Source: Toxorhynchites rutilus septentrionalis (taxonomy: Eukaryota; Arthropoda; Insecta; Diptera; Culicidae). Taken from it: a stretch of 64,000 nucleotides of DNA. How positions within the stretch are numbered: position 1 is the stretch's first letter; each line of letters opens with the position of its first letter. Location: contig NC_073745.1 in the NCBI RefSeq assembly GCF_029784135.1, forward strand, positions 238,051,664-238,115,663. Direction: 5' to 3'. A program made the translations under genes and the position numbers. This document shows, one piece after another, positions 42,992 to 54,175 of this stretch. Below the pieces are notes generated by a model. It had not been told where the DNA came from, ran no database searches, and was given only the letters and a program-made list of their open reading frames with translations.

Positions 42992-45900
42992 TTGATATAT
43001 GAAAACTCAGTAATAGAAATATTTGGTGAACATGTAAACGACCGATGGTTTGCCAATTGAACAATTTAAAATTGAATTGCAGCCTCAAAGAAAGGCTGTT
43101 AACTGCTCCCTGCTCAGAGCAAAACTGCAATAGAAATCGCAAATGACATTTTTCTTGATACAACAATCTCGAAAATCCATCGAAAAATAATGTTAATGTT
43201 ATGTTACCGAAAGAAGCAACTCTACTTTAAAATCTCAGAGGGACAAGACAGGATCGATTATTTTTGGTTGATTTCACATAAACTAGCAGCAATTATTGAA
43301 CATGATCTTGAAACAGTGAGATTCAAGATTTTGTCTACATATTTTCGAACAAGGAAAACACAAACCATTTAATCAACTCGTCGAACATATCTTTCGCCAT
43401 ATTATATTTTCCACTTCCTCGCATTCATACTGCCACGTCGCATTTTTTGTCGCCCAAAATTCAACCGAAACAAACATGACACAGTTGAAATATGCTGTAC
43501 CATCATGGGGACAACTTAAAAGCATCTAAACAACCATAAATCAGTTTTTGTTCAAATTCAGCTTCCGTCGGGAAAAAATCGATCCACTTCCACATTGCTT
43601 ACTGGGGGGTAAATTGGTTTAATTTCCCGGGTGTGTTGCACTGAATTATATCGGCCGCCTACCGTCCAGCACACACACACGTTAGGTTGTACCAGAAATT
43701 GCGCTCACCGCACATGATTCTTATACTTCAATTTTTCCGGCCCAAAAAGTAACGGATTATTGGGGCGCGCAGTGCACATATTTCATCATTATCCGAGCTC
43801 AATATCCTGGATCGATAAACCCGCACAGTTGTGGTTACAACAACAACCTGGCTATTTTGATGCTCGAAAGTTGTCCACCGGCGACCGTGACTTCCCTCAA
43901 TGGTCGCGGCGGCTGCCCACGAGTGGGAGCGGTTTGGAATCTGGTCTAATCTTATCACTGAACGTATGAGGGCTGCAGGTATATAAATGTTTGGATGCTT
44001 GGATGCCCCGTGCAGAATCACCTCTGAAGCTGATCGATAGTGCTGCATGCGAACAGAGCATCCGTGCCGTAAATTTTATATTCTTTCTGCTCTTTTGATA
44101 AATAACAGTATAATTTACCAACAGACGACACATCCTCTGGATGCAGCTCTGTTCATTTTTGACATAATAACACATCGACAAAACAGCGGAAACAAATGGT
44201 TCACTGCTAGCGGCACTGGATTTTATCGGAAGTGAAAACAAACGGAGAGATAATATTTATAATTAGTTGAGTTGTTAGATGCTGTTATTAGCAGTAGAGC
44301 GACCTAGTTCTCTAATATCACGATAACCGCTCCACTAAATACAACCCAGAATGACAGAATGGTCGAGCTGCTCTATGCTGTGAGAAAAGTGGGGGATTGA
44401 TAGTGAGCGCGCGTTCCGTGGAAAGCGAAAAGACAGAAGCTGATGCCTGATGTGTATTCATCCGTCGAAACAACCTCGATGATGAGTGCGCATGAAAGTT
44501 GCGCCATTTGTGTCGCGACGATATGGGAACAAATTTATAACGCCTTCCATCATACCAAATCACAAGACGAATGTTTTCCGAATATAACTCTTGCGTTTCG
44601 CAGAGCGCGTCGACGGAAAATATCGAGTAAAATCTGCCCCAACAGCCTAGACTGATGGATGGCACCGGTTGTCATTGGTCCATGTTATAGCCGAACACAT
44701 TCCATGCGGAGAACGGTGATGAAGGATACAGCGTATCATAATCGCGATTTTATGTACTCTACTGGTGAAAGAAAGTTTATCTCTTAAATTTGATGGATCC
44801 AATTAATCCTTCTGACTAGAAGCTGATGGGCTGTGGATGAGTGGATCCGGACCGATATTTGATAGCCATAAATCAAAGAACATGATAAATATATCGAGTG
44901 GTTAGACCAAAAATATCTAAACTTTGGCACCTAACAGAAATTAATACTGTCTCCCTCGGCTCGCAGCATATATGCTCCTCTGCTACAAATGGCATTTAAA
45001 TATCAATTAGCTGGCACTAGAACGAAGTATGGGACTAACGCAAGCCAAGTTGGAGAGGTGGACAAGGGTAAATATCAATGATGATGCGCTCTGGTCATCG
45101 CATCCCGGTGGTGCCAGTAGCTCTCCAATAGGCGGCTATATTTGTTGAAGCGTATTCGGAGCATAGATCATGCCCCTCAAATGACCGATGTTTGTGCAGC
45201 TGCCCGTTGTTGTCGGCCAGCCATAATTTATGATGGCACAGCAAATCAAGTGCATGATATGATAGCCTTTCGGAGTTGTCGTGCAAACCATCCACTAACC
45301 AGCCCTGGGGTCTTTGAGTCAATGCTACCGGCGATTTGTGCCACTCGAGTGTGTTCGAGTGCTGAGGTCTCGGAGGTTTTTTTTTATTTTCAAAGTGAAG
45401 TCCTTTGTGCGTGTACCTGCTCTCGTATCCAATTGCGTGGAAATAAAATTAATGTCAGCGGAACTCCGCGATAAAAGAGTTCTGAGAAGGCGGTTCAATG
45501 CTTTTTATCCTATTAGCATTGATTACATCAACATCCAGAGTGGTGGTGTGAGTGAAAATAAAATTTTTAATATACAATCTACAAATAATCCGCAACGACT
45601 ATTCACAAATTCTAGGAGAGGTGAACAGATATTTTGTTTAAGTTCAGCGATTAATTAGCATAGAAATGACTTTGAAGTTTGGGGGCAAAGTGGTAATAGG
45701 TGAATAACGACTTACAATGTTCTGTTTACTAAAGTTGATATACCGCATCACATTCTGCTCTTGAAGAAGATCCTTTTATGGTTTTGACCCTGGATAAATA
45801 TGCCACTCCAACTAAACCAAGCCTCATTATGCGGAACGTTATGTGTTTCTTATTACGTTTTTGTATGCATGAGAAAATTAAAATTGAGACTTTAGGTGAA

Positions 45901-46269
45901 TAGGCCAAGCTTATTTCATACATGTACCTACTATATCAAATATGATTTGAACAAATTTAGACGAAAAAAACGCATAAATCTATCCCAGTTAGCTTGATCT
46001 GTGCGAGTGACCACTTTGCCCCCACTAGGTGACCACTTTACCTTCAAGCAGAAGAAAAGTTCGATTTTTCACCTTTTTTTTTTCTAATGATGAAAAGTGT
46101 ACTATTTCGAATTTTTATAGTAATATCTTTTTTTATAGTCTTCTATCTTGGAGAACTATGAGTTGAACTATAATATTCTTCGAGAAACGGGAATTGAATC
46201 GGTTTGTGGACGCTGGAAATGGGCGTATTCCTAAGGGTGACCACTTTTTTTGTACACAGAGGCGATGCG
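42992..46269. other. Unique DNA, no gene confirmed
   Basis: The 43,560-45,500 part is GC-richer and repeat-free, with several overlapping 60-115-codon frames on both strands (43,728-44,241, 44,318-44,665, 45,095-45,658). None shows a recognisable domain, consistent codon pattern or clean splice sites, so I treat them as chance frames in intronic or regulatory DNA. Around 46,000-46,060 GTGACCACTTTGCCCCCACT and GTGACCACTTTACC repeat. Confidence 0.45.
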
Positions 46270-46395
46270 TGACCAAGTTTCTATCCGCTTCGTTCAGCAG
46301 AAAACCATAGAACCACAAATATTATTTTTACGCAAGGCAACACATTAGTAGTAGTGATCGCTTCATATATAGCTGACCGCGTTTGGCCTGTCGCA
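46270..46395 (-). repeat. Dispersed repeat shared with 1,075-1,178
   Basis: Inverse of the first copy, with ATTAGTAGTAGTGATCGCTT and flanking blocks. Confidence 0.6.
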
Positions 46396-46648
46396 CTCGA
46401 AGATGTAAAAAAGTATTTGAATGACGGCGGGTTCAGATGAAAGGTGACGATGACGCCTAAATGGCTACTGTGTAAATGTGTACCATACGCAATGGTATAG
46501 AAGGGAATACTTCTAACCCCGAAAAATGGCAACTGTGTAATGTGCTAATTATAGATATTATAAACATGTGACATATACACGATTAAAATTCGGCTCTGTT
46601 ACAGCTAAAATGCTAATGAGTCTAAAATAAACAAAAGGGATAAAAAAA
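46396..46648. other. Spacer, no gene
   Basis: Nothing recognised. Confidence 0.5.
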
Positions 46649-46825
46649 GACAGGTGGGTAATGTCGGGGACATAACCGGAGTGACGTAGGACTATACAAA
46701 GGAGACAGCTTTTGTTAAATATATATTTTAAATATATTGTTTTATTTTCTTCTCCTACGTGAATACGTACCTATCTACCTGAAAAATGGATTAGTTTACT
46801 GTTTACTCTTTATGAATATGTTGAT

Positions 46826-46841
46826 GGTTCTGAAAAGAACC
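46826..46841 (-). other. Histone mRNA 3' stem-loop (right unit, copy 3)
   Basis: Minus strand GGTTCT-TTTC-AGAACC, perfect, with CCAAA before and ATCAACA after. Confidence 0.87.
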
Positions 46842-47044
46842 TTTGGTGTTGTGTTTTTGTTATCACTCGATATTCCCATCTTGTTCGGTTAAACCTTCCT
46901 GTTTAGCTATTGCGTTTGCCACTCGCCACAGCTTTCACAGTTGGAAAATTTCTTCCCATCCAGCTTGTGACATATTGTTCAGTAAATTACATTTAATGCG
47001 ACGTGCCGGAGAAACACTTTGCCACTCACTGAAACTAATTGTTG

Positions 47045-47320
47045 CCTTGATGAGCGCCGAACCGAAGCTGCTCTGTTCTTGATGCGGGTTTTCTGATTGT
47101 CGTGAGCAGCTTTGCAAGCCAACTCGAGCACTCCGACGGCCGAAACTCTATAATCGCTGTTAGGTATACTGGTGCTCCGGCACCAATCCGTTCGGCCTAG
47201 TTACCCTTGCGGAGCAATCAGTGAATGCGACCAACAGGGAACTGGAGACCTGCACGGTTCGAGTGAGACTTTGCCTTTCCCTTAACTTGTCCTCCTTTGT
47301 TACGTCCACGATGCCGATGC
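47045..47320 (-). pseudogene. Histone H2A pseudogene, unit 2 of copy 3
   Basis: Counterpart of 37,796-38,075: GGAGGACAAGTTAAGGGAAA gives [21 protein letters not shown], then RKGN*AERIGAGAPVYLTAII.. and after a shift VLELACKAAHDNQKTRIKN. The lysine codon run before SHSNR reads AAAGTC here rather than the stop in copy 2; other stops are shared. Confidence 0.87.
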
Positions 47321-47391
47321 CGTACAACCACACGGGTTTACGGTTTGAAAGAAAATAAGATATTTTATTGGGGTCCGCGTGTTTTATACTC

Positions 47392-47398
47392 TAGCGGT
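47392..47398 (-). promoter_or_regulatory. TATA box upstream of H2A unit 2 (copy 3)
   Basis: TATAAAA on the minus strand within CGCTAGAGTATAAAACACGC, same spacing to the H2A remnant as in copy 2. Confidence 0.6.
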
Positions 47399-47548
47399 AC
47401 ACACTCACAGGATAGAGACAAATCGGCAGACTCAGCCAGAGGGGCGAGTCCAACGAGACGAACGAATGAGCGTTAAAAGGGAGCGATGGCAAAAAAATAC
47501 ATTCATTACGATTTGTTCGCTCGTTGGATTCACATGCAGGCTAAAAAG

Positions 47549-47564
47549 GGTCCTTTTCAGGATC
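47549..47564 (+). other. Antisense histone stem-loop in copy 3
   Basis: GGTCCT-TTTC-AGGATC with AAAAA before and ACAAAATTATCTTC after, opposite in direction to the H2A remnants of this copy. Equivalent to 37,554-37,569. Confidence 0.65.
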
Positions 47565-48139
47565 ACAAAATTATCTTCAATCTAAAGAGTTTATTGTTTT
47601 GTTATCACTCGATATCCCCATCTAGTTCGGCTAAACCTTTCTGTTTAGCGATTGCATTTGCCACTCGCCACAGCTTTCACAGTTGGAAAATTTCTTCCCA
47701 TCCAGCTTGTGACATATTTTACAGTAAATTACATTCAATGACACGTCGCATTACCACCACTCAGTATCGGATTGGAGATAATTTTAACCTGTAATTGAAC
47801 ATTTGCGATGACAGTGGTACAGTGTCGACTTTCAATGTGGGGTCATAATTTGGACCTCGAACTCTATGTTTACAAAAATGTCCAACTAAATATGTCGCAT
47901 TACAGGTCCGTCCAATTAGCTAAATGTCGATATAAGTGTAAATTACTGTACTTTCAATCTAGAAGCAATTTAAGAATTGGTGAAAATCAATAAGCTCAGA
48001 ACAACTGCCAAATTCACATACTCATCATATCCTGGCAAACAAATTATGAAAAAATCAATTTGTGTTTTATTATTATTTTGGATATTGTTTTAGAAAGCAT
48101 TGAACTGTATTTCCTAAACTCTTTTTTGGAAGGTTTAAT

Positions 48140-48155
48140 GGCCCTGAAAAGCGCC
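48140..48155 (-). other. Histone-type stem-loop, unit 1 of copy 3
   Basis: Minus strand GGCGCT-TTTC-AGGGCC with the same G-G mismatch as copy 2. Confidence 0.65.
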
Positions 48156-48369
48156 TTGTTTTATGGAATGGTTCCAATTTAGAAAACTTAGTACTCATTT
48201 CGAACGCCCTCGATGCCGCCTTGTTCTGGATTTGCCACCAAAGCAGATTGTAAAAAGAACAAACTTTTTTCTTCTGCTACCTGATGCCGTTTTGCGATTG
48301 CGTTTGCCACTCGCTGCAACTGCCTGTTGTTGTCTTGATGTCCACCGAACCGAATGTGTTCTGTTCCGA

Positions 48370-48576
48370 ATGCGGGTTTTCTTATCGTCGCGAGCAGCTT
48401 TGCCAGCTAACTCGATCACTTCGGCAGCCGAAACTATATAACGCCGGCTAGGTGGACTGGTGCACTGGTACTAACGCGCTCGGCCTAGCTACCCTTGCGG
48501 GGAACTCCAGATCAACACGGTTCGAGCGGGATTTTGCCTTTCCCTTCACTTTTCCTCCTTTACCATGTCCAGACAT
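48370..48576 (-). pseudogene. Histone H2A pseudogene, unit 1 of copy 3
   Basis: ATG at 48,576 reads MSGHGKGGKVKGKAKSRSNR.DLEFP, then the same deletion and stops as copy 1, and (M)IELAGKAARDDKKTRI at about 48,419. Copies 1 and 3 share the deletion after LEFP, so it predates their separation. Confidence 0.87.
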
Positions 48577-48850
48577 GGCTGCTTGGGTTGGTTTGTTGAT
48601 GTGTTGTGATGCGAACCGATGTGGTGTACGGTTTGAATGAGAATGATCGTTACGGCAGCGGAGTGGGGATTTTTAAGCTGACTGGCTGGCTCGAGAATTA
48701 CGCATGTGTGAGACTGCGACCAATGTTTCGTTCATGTTTTTTCTTTTTCCTTTCCAATCGTGCTTCATTCTATTTCGCTGCTGCTCTGGTTGCCTGTTTT
48801 GGTCGGTACGATTTGAGGAGCACAAAATGGACCAATCAAAAATGGGCACA
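48577..48850 (-). promoter_or_regulatory. Captured histone H2A upstream region (copy 3)
   Basis: Inverse counterpart of 6,040-6,311. The GATTGGTCCATTTTGTGC run (minus) carries a reversed CCAAT motif. Confidence 0.45.
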
Positions 48851-49095
48851 TAGGGCATTTTGACAATGCTTGATATTTCACAATTATTCAATTATTTATC
48901 TCATGAAAAATGAAATGTTATTCGTTATGATAGATGCGTAGATATATTTCCTATCAATTGATGCAAAAACCTTTGCGATCTATTGAGAAATGCTCGAGTT
49001 ATAAGCGTTCCAAATCTTGCATTTTTTCCTACTTGTTCAGTGCCTAGATTTCCATTTCACCCCCTATATCTTCCGGTTAGACGTAGTACTACGTC

Positions 49096-50269
49096 AAAAA
49101 TCTTCACCCTCAGCTACACATGTGAAAGAATAAAAATTAATCTCTATTTTTATTAGATTGTCTACCTGCCTGTAACAGTTTGAACAGGCGGACGAGACGC
49201 CACTGTTTGTACATAGAATGAACGCATAAAGATGGGATGTGCATCATTTTAGAGCCCTCCCGGACTACAGATTTTTCATCGGTCAATCGAACGGTCGGGT
49301 TGGCCTGATAGTGTAAAAATCGACCCAACTGAATCGGTGAAATGTGCGCACATGCGTACCTCTTCGTACCGATTAAGAAGCCGATCAAACTATCGGTCGA
49401 TAAAAAGTTAGTATTCTGCGGGGACCCTTAATGCTTGAACTCTCAAGTTTTGGAATATTTTACGAATGAATTTTTATCTTGGTGTATGTAGATGTAGTGG
49501 ACAAAAATATCGGGAAGAAATAAAAAATCGGGTTCTTTCTTTTTGTTCACAGATTTTGTGGACTAATACATTTTATTGCCACTGATTCAATAGCAAATAC
49601 GATAAGCCTCATCAACCAGCTTTCATTTGATTCCTATAACGTTCCTTAGGATCTTTCAATATAGAGCTATTTTTGTTTCAATGAAAAATATTATTTTATT
49701 GAACAGACTAATGACCGCATCGCAAATATTTGAAAAAACAGAAAGGAATCGATTTTTTATTTCTTCTCGATATGTTTGTCCACTACATCTACGCACACCA
49801 AGATATAAAACTGGTTCGTAAAATATTCTGTTGTTTATGCAACGAAGAAACATTCAATGAGGTTTGTATTTATGTTAAAATTTCCTACAATAATTTTCAT
49901 TTCAGTGTCAGGTCATAATATCCAACAATTATTTTCGATTAGCAATTTAATTTTTTTTCCTAATTATTTTTGTAAATTTACCGTATAATATCCTCTAATA
50001 GATGATTCATACGACGTGGAGATAACTGGGCACTTAACCTAAAAACTGATTGTCAATAAATACAATCAGAAAAAAAACATTTCATAACTATTTTGTTTTA
50101 CTCACTGCAACACCGAGCGGTAAATAAAAACTCAGTGAATATATGTAACTACTTTTAAATATATGAGTAAATTGGATTTATAAACTATCAATTGAGAAAT
50201 CAAGCATATGAGTCTTCGAGTCTTGAGAACAATATGAAACCTCATCTCCTAATCGATTCCGATTGCATT
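49096..50269. other. No gene seen
   Basis: AT-rich. Contains a short block near 49,150-49,200 shared inverted with 860-910. Confidence 0.45.
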
Positions 50270-50736
50270 TGCCATACAAATGACACCCCTACCCTCTCTC
50301 TGGGGGGGCCATACAAATGAAACATACATTTCTTCATAATTCAGGAACTAATCAAGCAAACTGAACCAAATTTGGCATGTGAAGGTTTTAGGGGGCAAGA
50401 AACATTTCTAAAGTGGTTCAACACTCCTCCCACCGTTCTGGGGAGGTAGAATGTTTCTATGATGGTATGACACCCCTCCCTCCTCTGGAATAGAGAGGGG
50501 TCCCATAAAAATAATACACATATTTCAACCAAACATATTCCAACCGAACATGACAATTGAAAATTTGCGGAAAACTCTGAAGGAAAATGGGAAAATTAGA
50601 AAAAAAAATCGATTCGCATGTGTTCTACAATTACATATTGACAAGCGTTGTTAGTCGATTTGATGTTTGCGCTAACTAAATTGATCTTCGTTCGAAAGTG
50701 GAAATGGATTTTAGTGTGATAGAACGCACTCCTATA
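50270..50736. repeat. Minisatellite and flank as at 41.6-42.6 kb, second locus
   Basis: Two to three diverged units (GCCATACAAATGACACCCC.., CCAAATTTGGCATGTGAAGG) followed by a longer spacer (50,560-50,710) that is deleted at the first locus. Confidence 0.75.
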
Positions 50737-51056
50737 TCGTCTTCTATCTATATAAATAAAAAAGGATCGCCGAAAACTCGAGAAAGAAATTGTCCGATTT
50801 AGGGCTTTATCATATTTTCTGTATCAAACATTTATTCTACGTAACGGAGAAACATGTTATTTGCAAGTTATGGAAAAATCTTGAACGAGAATTTTGTCTG
50901 AAAATAATCTGATATTATAATGACGAGTTTTGGTAGAAGTACCACGATTTTTATAGTGAAAGGTAGTTTTTCTGCGATTGGATCCATGAACGTGCGCCTA
51001 ATACGAAAACGTGGATGTGATCCCGAAAATCAATTTTGGGCGGGACGAAGTTTGCC
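50737..51056 (+). mobile_element. Helitron-like module, truncated copy
   Basis: A|TCGTCTTCTATCTATATAAA start and the same body as 42,599-42,991 (ACGGAGAAACATGTTATTTG, AATAATCTGATATTATAATG, GGGCGGGACGAAGTTTGCCG), but it stops before the GGGTCAGCTAG end. Confidence 0.6.
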
Positions 51057-51550
51057 GAAGTGAGAGATAAAAATTGACTTTGACTTAATTGATATAAGTT
51101 CATATTTGAATATTATTTTAAACTTTATAAACACTATATGGCTGTTTTGATATTGAACAAATTAAGAATAGTTTTTTTTAAATAAAACATGAAGAAGTTG
51201 TTAGAAAAACTATTTTCCTGTAAACGTGGCCACTTTTCGATGTATGAATGTTTTTTTCGTTTGTTACATCCATACATTTTCCAGAATTTGAAAAAAACAC
51301 GTTTTTAAGAAAAAATGAATTTGAATTTTTCATTTTTTTCAGGGTAATTGTGCTGAAATTTGATCGAGAAAAGAATAAATTTGATTAAACAATTTCCAAC
51401 ATTTCATTCTTTGATCAAAATTTTTGAGGTCTCAGAGTTTTTTAGTTAGATTTTTTTAATGAAAATTTGAAAAAAAAAAAAAGACTTAGGCGTTTTTCAA
51501 AAAGTTGTCTAGACTTTTTTTTGAGATTTCTAGTTTTTTTTTTAGATTTC
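51057..51550. repeat. Diverged single arm of the foldback family and AT-rich DNA
   Basis: CGTGGCCACTTTTCGATGTATG near 51,225 and the following AAATTTGATTAAACAATTTC..CATTTCATTC are a diverged arm of 3,433-3,748. No gene. Confidence 0.45.
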
Positions 51551-51812
51551 TGACCCGTGGCCGAGTGGTTAGCGTCTCACATTATTATGCCGGGTGTTCG
51601 GGTTCGATTCCCGTTCTGGCCGGGGGATTGTTCGTCAAAGAAATTTCTTTCGACTTGCACTGTGGTCACGCGTATTCTAGAGCTTGCCCCTCGGAATACA
51701 TTCAAGGCGTTATTTGGATAAAGAAATCTGAACTAAGTATTTATAAATGACGCTAGTAAATGCATACGTTGAGACGGCAAAAGTTCCACAGGGAACGTTA
51801 ACGCCATTCAAG
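51551..51812 (+). mobile_element. tRNA-derived SINE, family 1, copy 2
   Basis: Same head (CCGTGGCCGAGTGGTTAGCG, GGTTCGATTCCCG) and body as 13,223-13,486, ending CATTCAAGAG. The 81-codon frame starting 51,505 only reads through the SINE. Confidence 0.9.
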
Positions 51813-53332
51813 AGTATGTAAAAGTGCTTCAATGGTCAATGTTTTCACGCCCTCAGAATTTTACTGCAATCTGAGATGGTGCCGCCAATGGCTAGTCGAG
51901 CTTGTATGAAATTTGCCAAGAGCTTTTTATTTCTCCTACCGGTCTACTGTAAGACACGGGGTCTGATATATTCAAAATCTACATGCAACAAATATCATAA
52001 TCCTACGTCAACTATGCGGTCATGCCTAGACACATCTCTTCAGCTTTTTCCTAATCAAGTTTTCCACAAACAAAATTTAATTAAATTTTCTGATTCCAAT
52101 CACCCAAACGAGGATCACGATTTACTACAATGCTCGCGGCGGATTGCACATGTCGCGCTGTGATGATTTTATTTATTTATTTATTCATTTTACCGTGAAT
52201 TATTACTCCCATAGAACGATGATGTTCGGCATTAATTCATTCATTATTTTTCTGCTCGTTAATTCTGCAGTAAACAATACTTCACACCCGTTTACAAACA
52301 GGCGCGCGTTGGAGTAGCTCTTGTATTCCTTTTTGTACATGTAATCACATTCTCATTATATTATACTCGTATTCAACAATTCCTAGCTCAATTGCTCCGT
52401 ACACCACGACGGGTTCGCGCATTTGTAAAACCACACACTCCCCGACACCCGCGACATACGATTTGCATTCGTAACGCCGTATCCACACTACAACAGAGGG
52501 GGTGGGGTAGAATGCAGAGGAACTCGTTAACCACCATACGTCGATTTGACAGCGTTGACGTCGAGTTGTCGTATGTGAGAGCGTCATAAAAGTTTTGGGC
52601 CATCGCCGAGTTATAGCTTATTTTTGTTGAGTGTCAATTTGTTGGTGGTATCCCCACACTCGATGTGACAACCAACCAACGACGAGATGAACCCGGCCGG
52701 CTGAGTAACGTTTGACATTAATATGCGGCCGATGTGGATGACATTCAAAAGCTGTGGTTACGGTGGTGGTGGTGGTGGTTGGCGGTATGCCCTGTAAGTT
52801 GATATTTATCAACTAAATGGCGCTTGTTATGCAATCGAGCATGTATGTTGTGCCGAATGTTGTGTACCAGATAAGATAGAACGATATAACTTTCTGGGCA
52901 GTCGTTTTGCAAATTAGTTGACCACTGACTAATTGCCTACCACTTCTCTCTACTAATAGAAAGTGCGCATCTAAAAATGTGGTAGAGCTCTATTTTCTAT
53001 TGCTGATATTTGTTTCAGAACATAAATCTTTTTATGTAAGAAATCTAGTGACCCTTCTCTCTGATCACTTTGGCAGGAGTTTATGGACATAGTGTGTGCT
53101 GTAAGGAGGGAGGGGATCCAAGATTCGTATTACATAAATCGTTTGAACAGAGCTCTGAAGAAAAAAACGACTGGAATGGGAAAATAGGCACAATAAGAGA
53201 ATTTTACATTGTGACAACACCAGACCACATGTTCATTGTACTGTCAAGAATGATGTGGGTGAAGATACCAATAAAAAGATACCAATAACTTTTAATTACA
53301 ACTGACATTTTTTGTAGCCGATGATAAGACAG
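51813..53332. other. No gene confirmed
   Basis: A terminal-like fragment ATCCTACGTCAACTATGCGG at about 52,000. 52,300-52,850 is GC-richer with a GGT run at 52,761-52,780 and overlapping frames on both strands without recognisable domains; possibly untranslated or regulatory host DNA. Confidence 0.4.
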
Positions 53333-54175
53333 TTTTATCATTTAAATTAGAAGCACACCATCCTACGAGAATATTCTGAAATGGTGGAGTGTTGGAATTG
53401 ACCTATCTGGTCATGGGAACCATTTGAAATTTCAAGAAATTCACGAAAATGGACAAGTCCTAAGGCTAATATTTTTTGGAGGCGATAGAATGTCGATTTT
53501 ATCATTTGAATTAGAAGCATACTATCCTCCGAGAATATTCTGAGATGGTGGAATGTTGGAATTGACCCATCTGGTCATGGGAACCATTTGAAATTTCAAG
53601 AAATTTACGATAATGGACAAGTCCTAAGGTTAATATTTTTTGGAGGCGATAGAATGTCGATTTTATCATTTGAATTAGAAGCATACCATCCTACGAGAAT
53701 ATTCTGAGATGGTGGAGTGTTGGAATTGACCCATCTGGTCATGGGAACCATTTTAAATTTCAAGAAATTTACGACAATGGACAAGTCCTAAGGCTAATAT
53801 TTTTTGGAGGCGATAGAATGTCGATTTTATCATTTGAATTAGAAGCATACCATCCTACGAGAATATTCTGAGATGGTGGAGTGTTGGAATTGACCCATCT
53901 GGTCATGGGAACCATTTTAAATTTCAAGAAATTTACGATAATGGACAAGTCCTAAGGCTAATATTTTTCGGAGGCGATAGAATGTCAATTTTATCATTTG
54001 AATTAGAAGCATACCATCCTATGAGAATATTTTGAGATGGTGGAGTGTTGGAATTGACTCATCTGGTCATGGGAACCATTTGAAATTTCAAGAAATTCAC
54101 AAAAATGGACAAGTCCTAAGGCTGATATTTTTTGGAGGCGATGGAATGACATTTTTTTCATTTTAATTAGACACA
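53333..54175. repeat. Satellite with 162-bp unit, about 5.2 copies
   Basis: Units containing ATTTGAATTAGAAGCATACC, AGATGGTGGAGTGTTGGAAT, TCTGGTCATGGGAACCATTT and GGACAAGTCCTAAGG begin at about 53,333, 53,495, 53,657, 53,821 and 53,983. The first and last are the most diverged, the middle three nearly identical. The minus-strand 61-codon frame is a shadow. Confidence 0.92.

Larger units (their letters stand above)
46649..49095 (-). mobile_element. Histone-H2A-bearing element, copy 3 (complete, inverted)
   Basis: About 2.45 kb with both ends: GACAGGTGGGTAATGTCGGG..GTGACGTAGGACTATAC at the left of the window and GGTTAGACGTAGTACTACGTC at 49,075-49,095. Reading leftwards, it holds the promoter-like region, H2A unit 1 with ATG, stem-loop, antisense stem-loop, TATA spacer, H2A unit 2 and the final stem-loop. 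This is the most complete copy and best shows the ancestral structure. Confidence 0.83.

Noticed and set aside
43728..45658. Cluster of 70-115-codon frames on both strands
   Set aside because: Several mutually overlapping frames, none with a recognisable domain or consistent splice sites.
46843..48863. Series of 60-100-codon frames across element copy 3, e.g. MVLCFCYHSIFPSCSVKPSC..
   Set aside because: They are antisense or out-of-frame translations of the same histone-element sequence seen at 38,036-38,275 and elsewhere.
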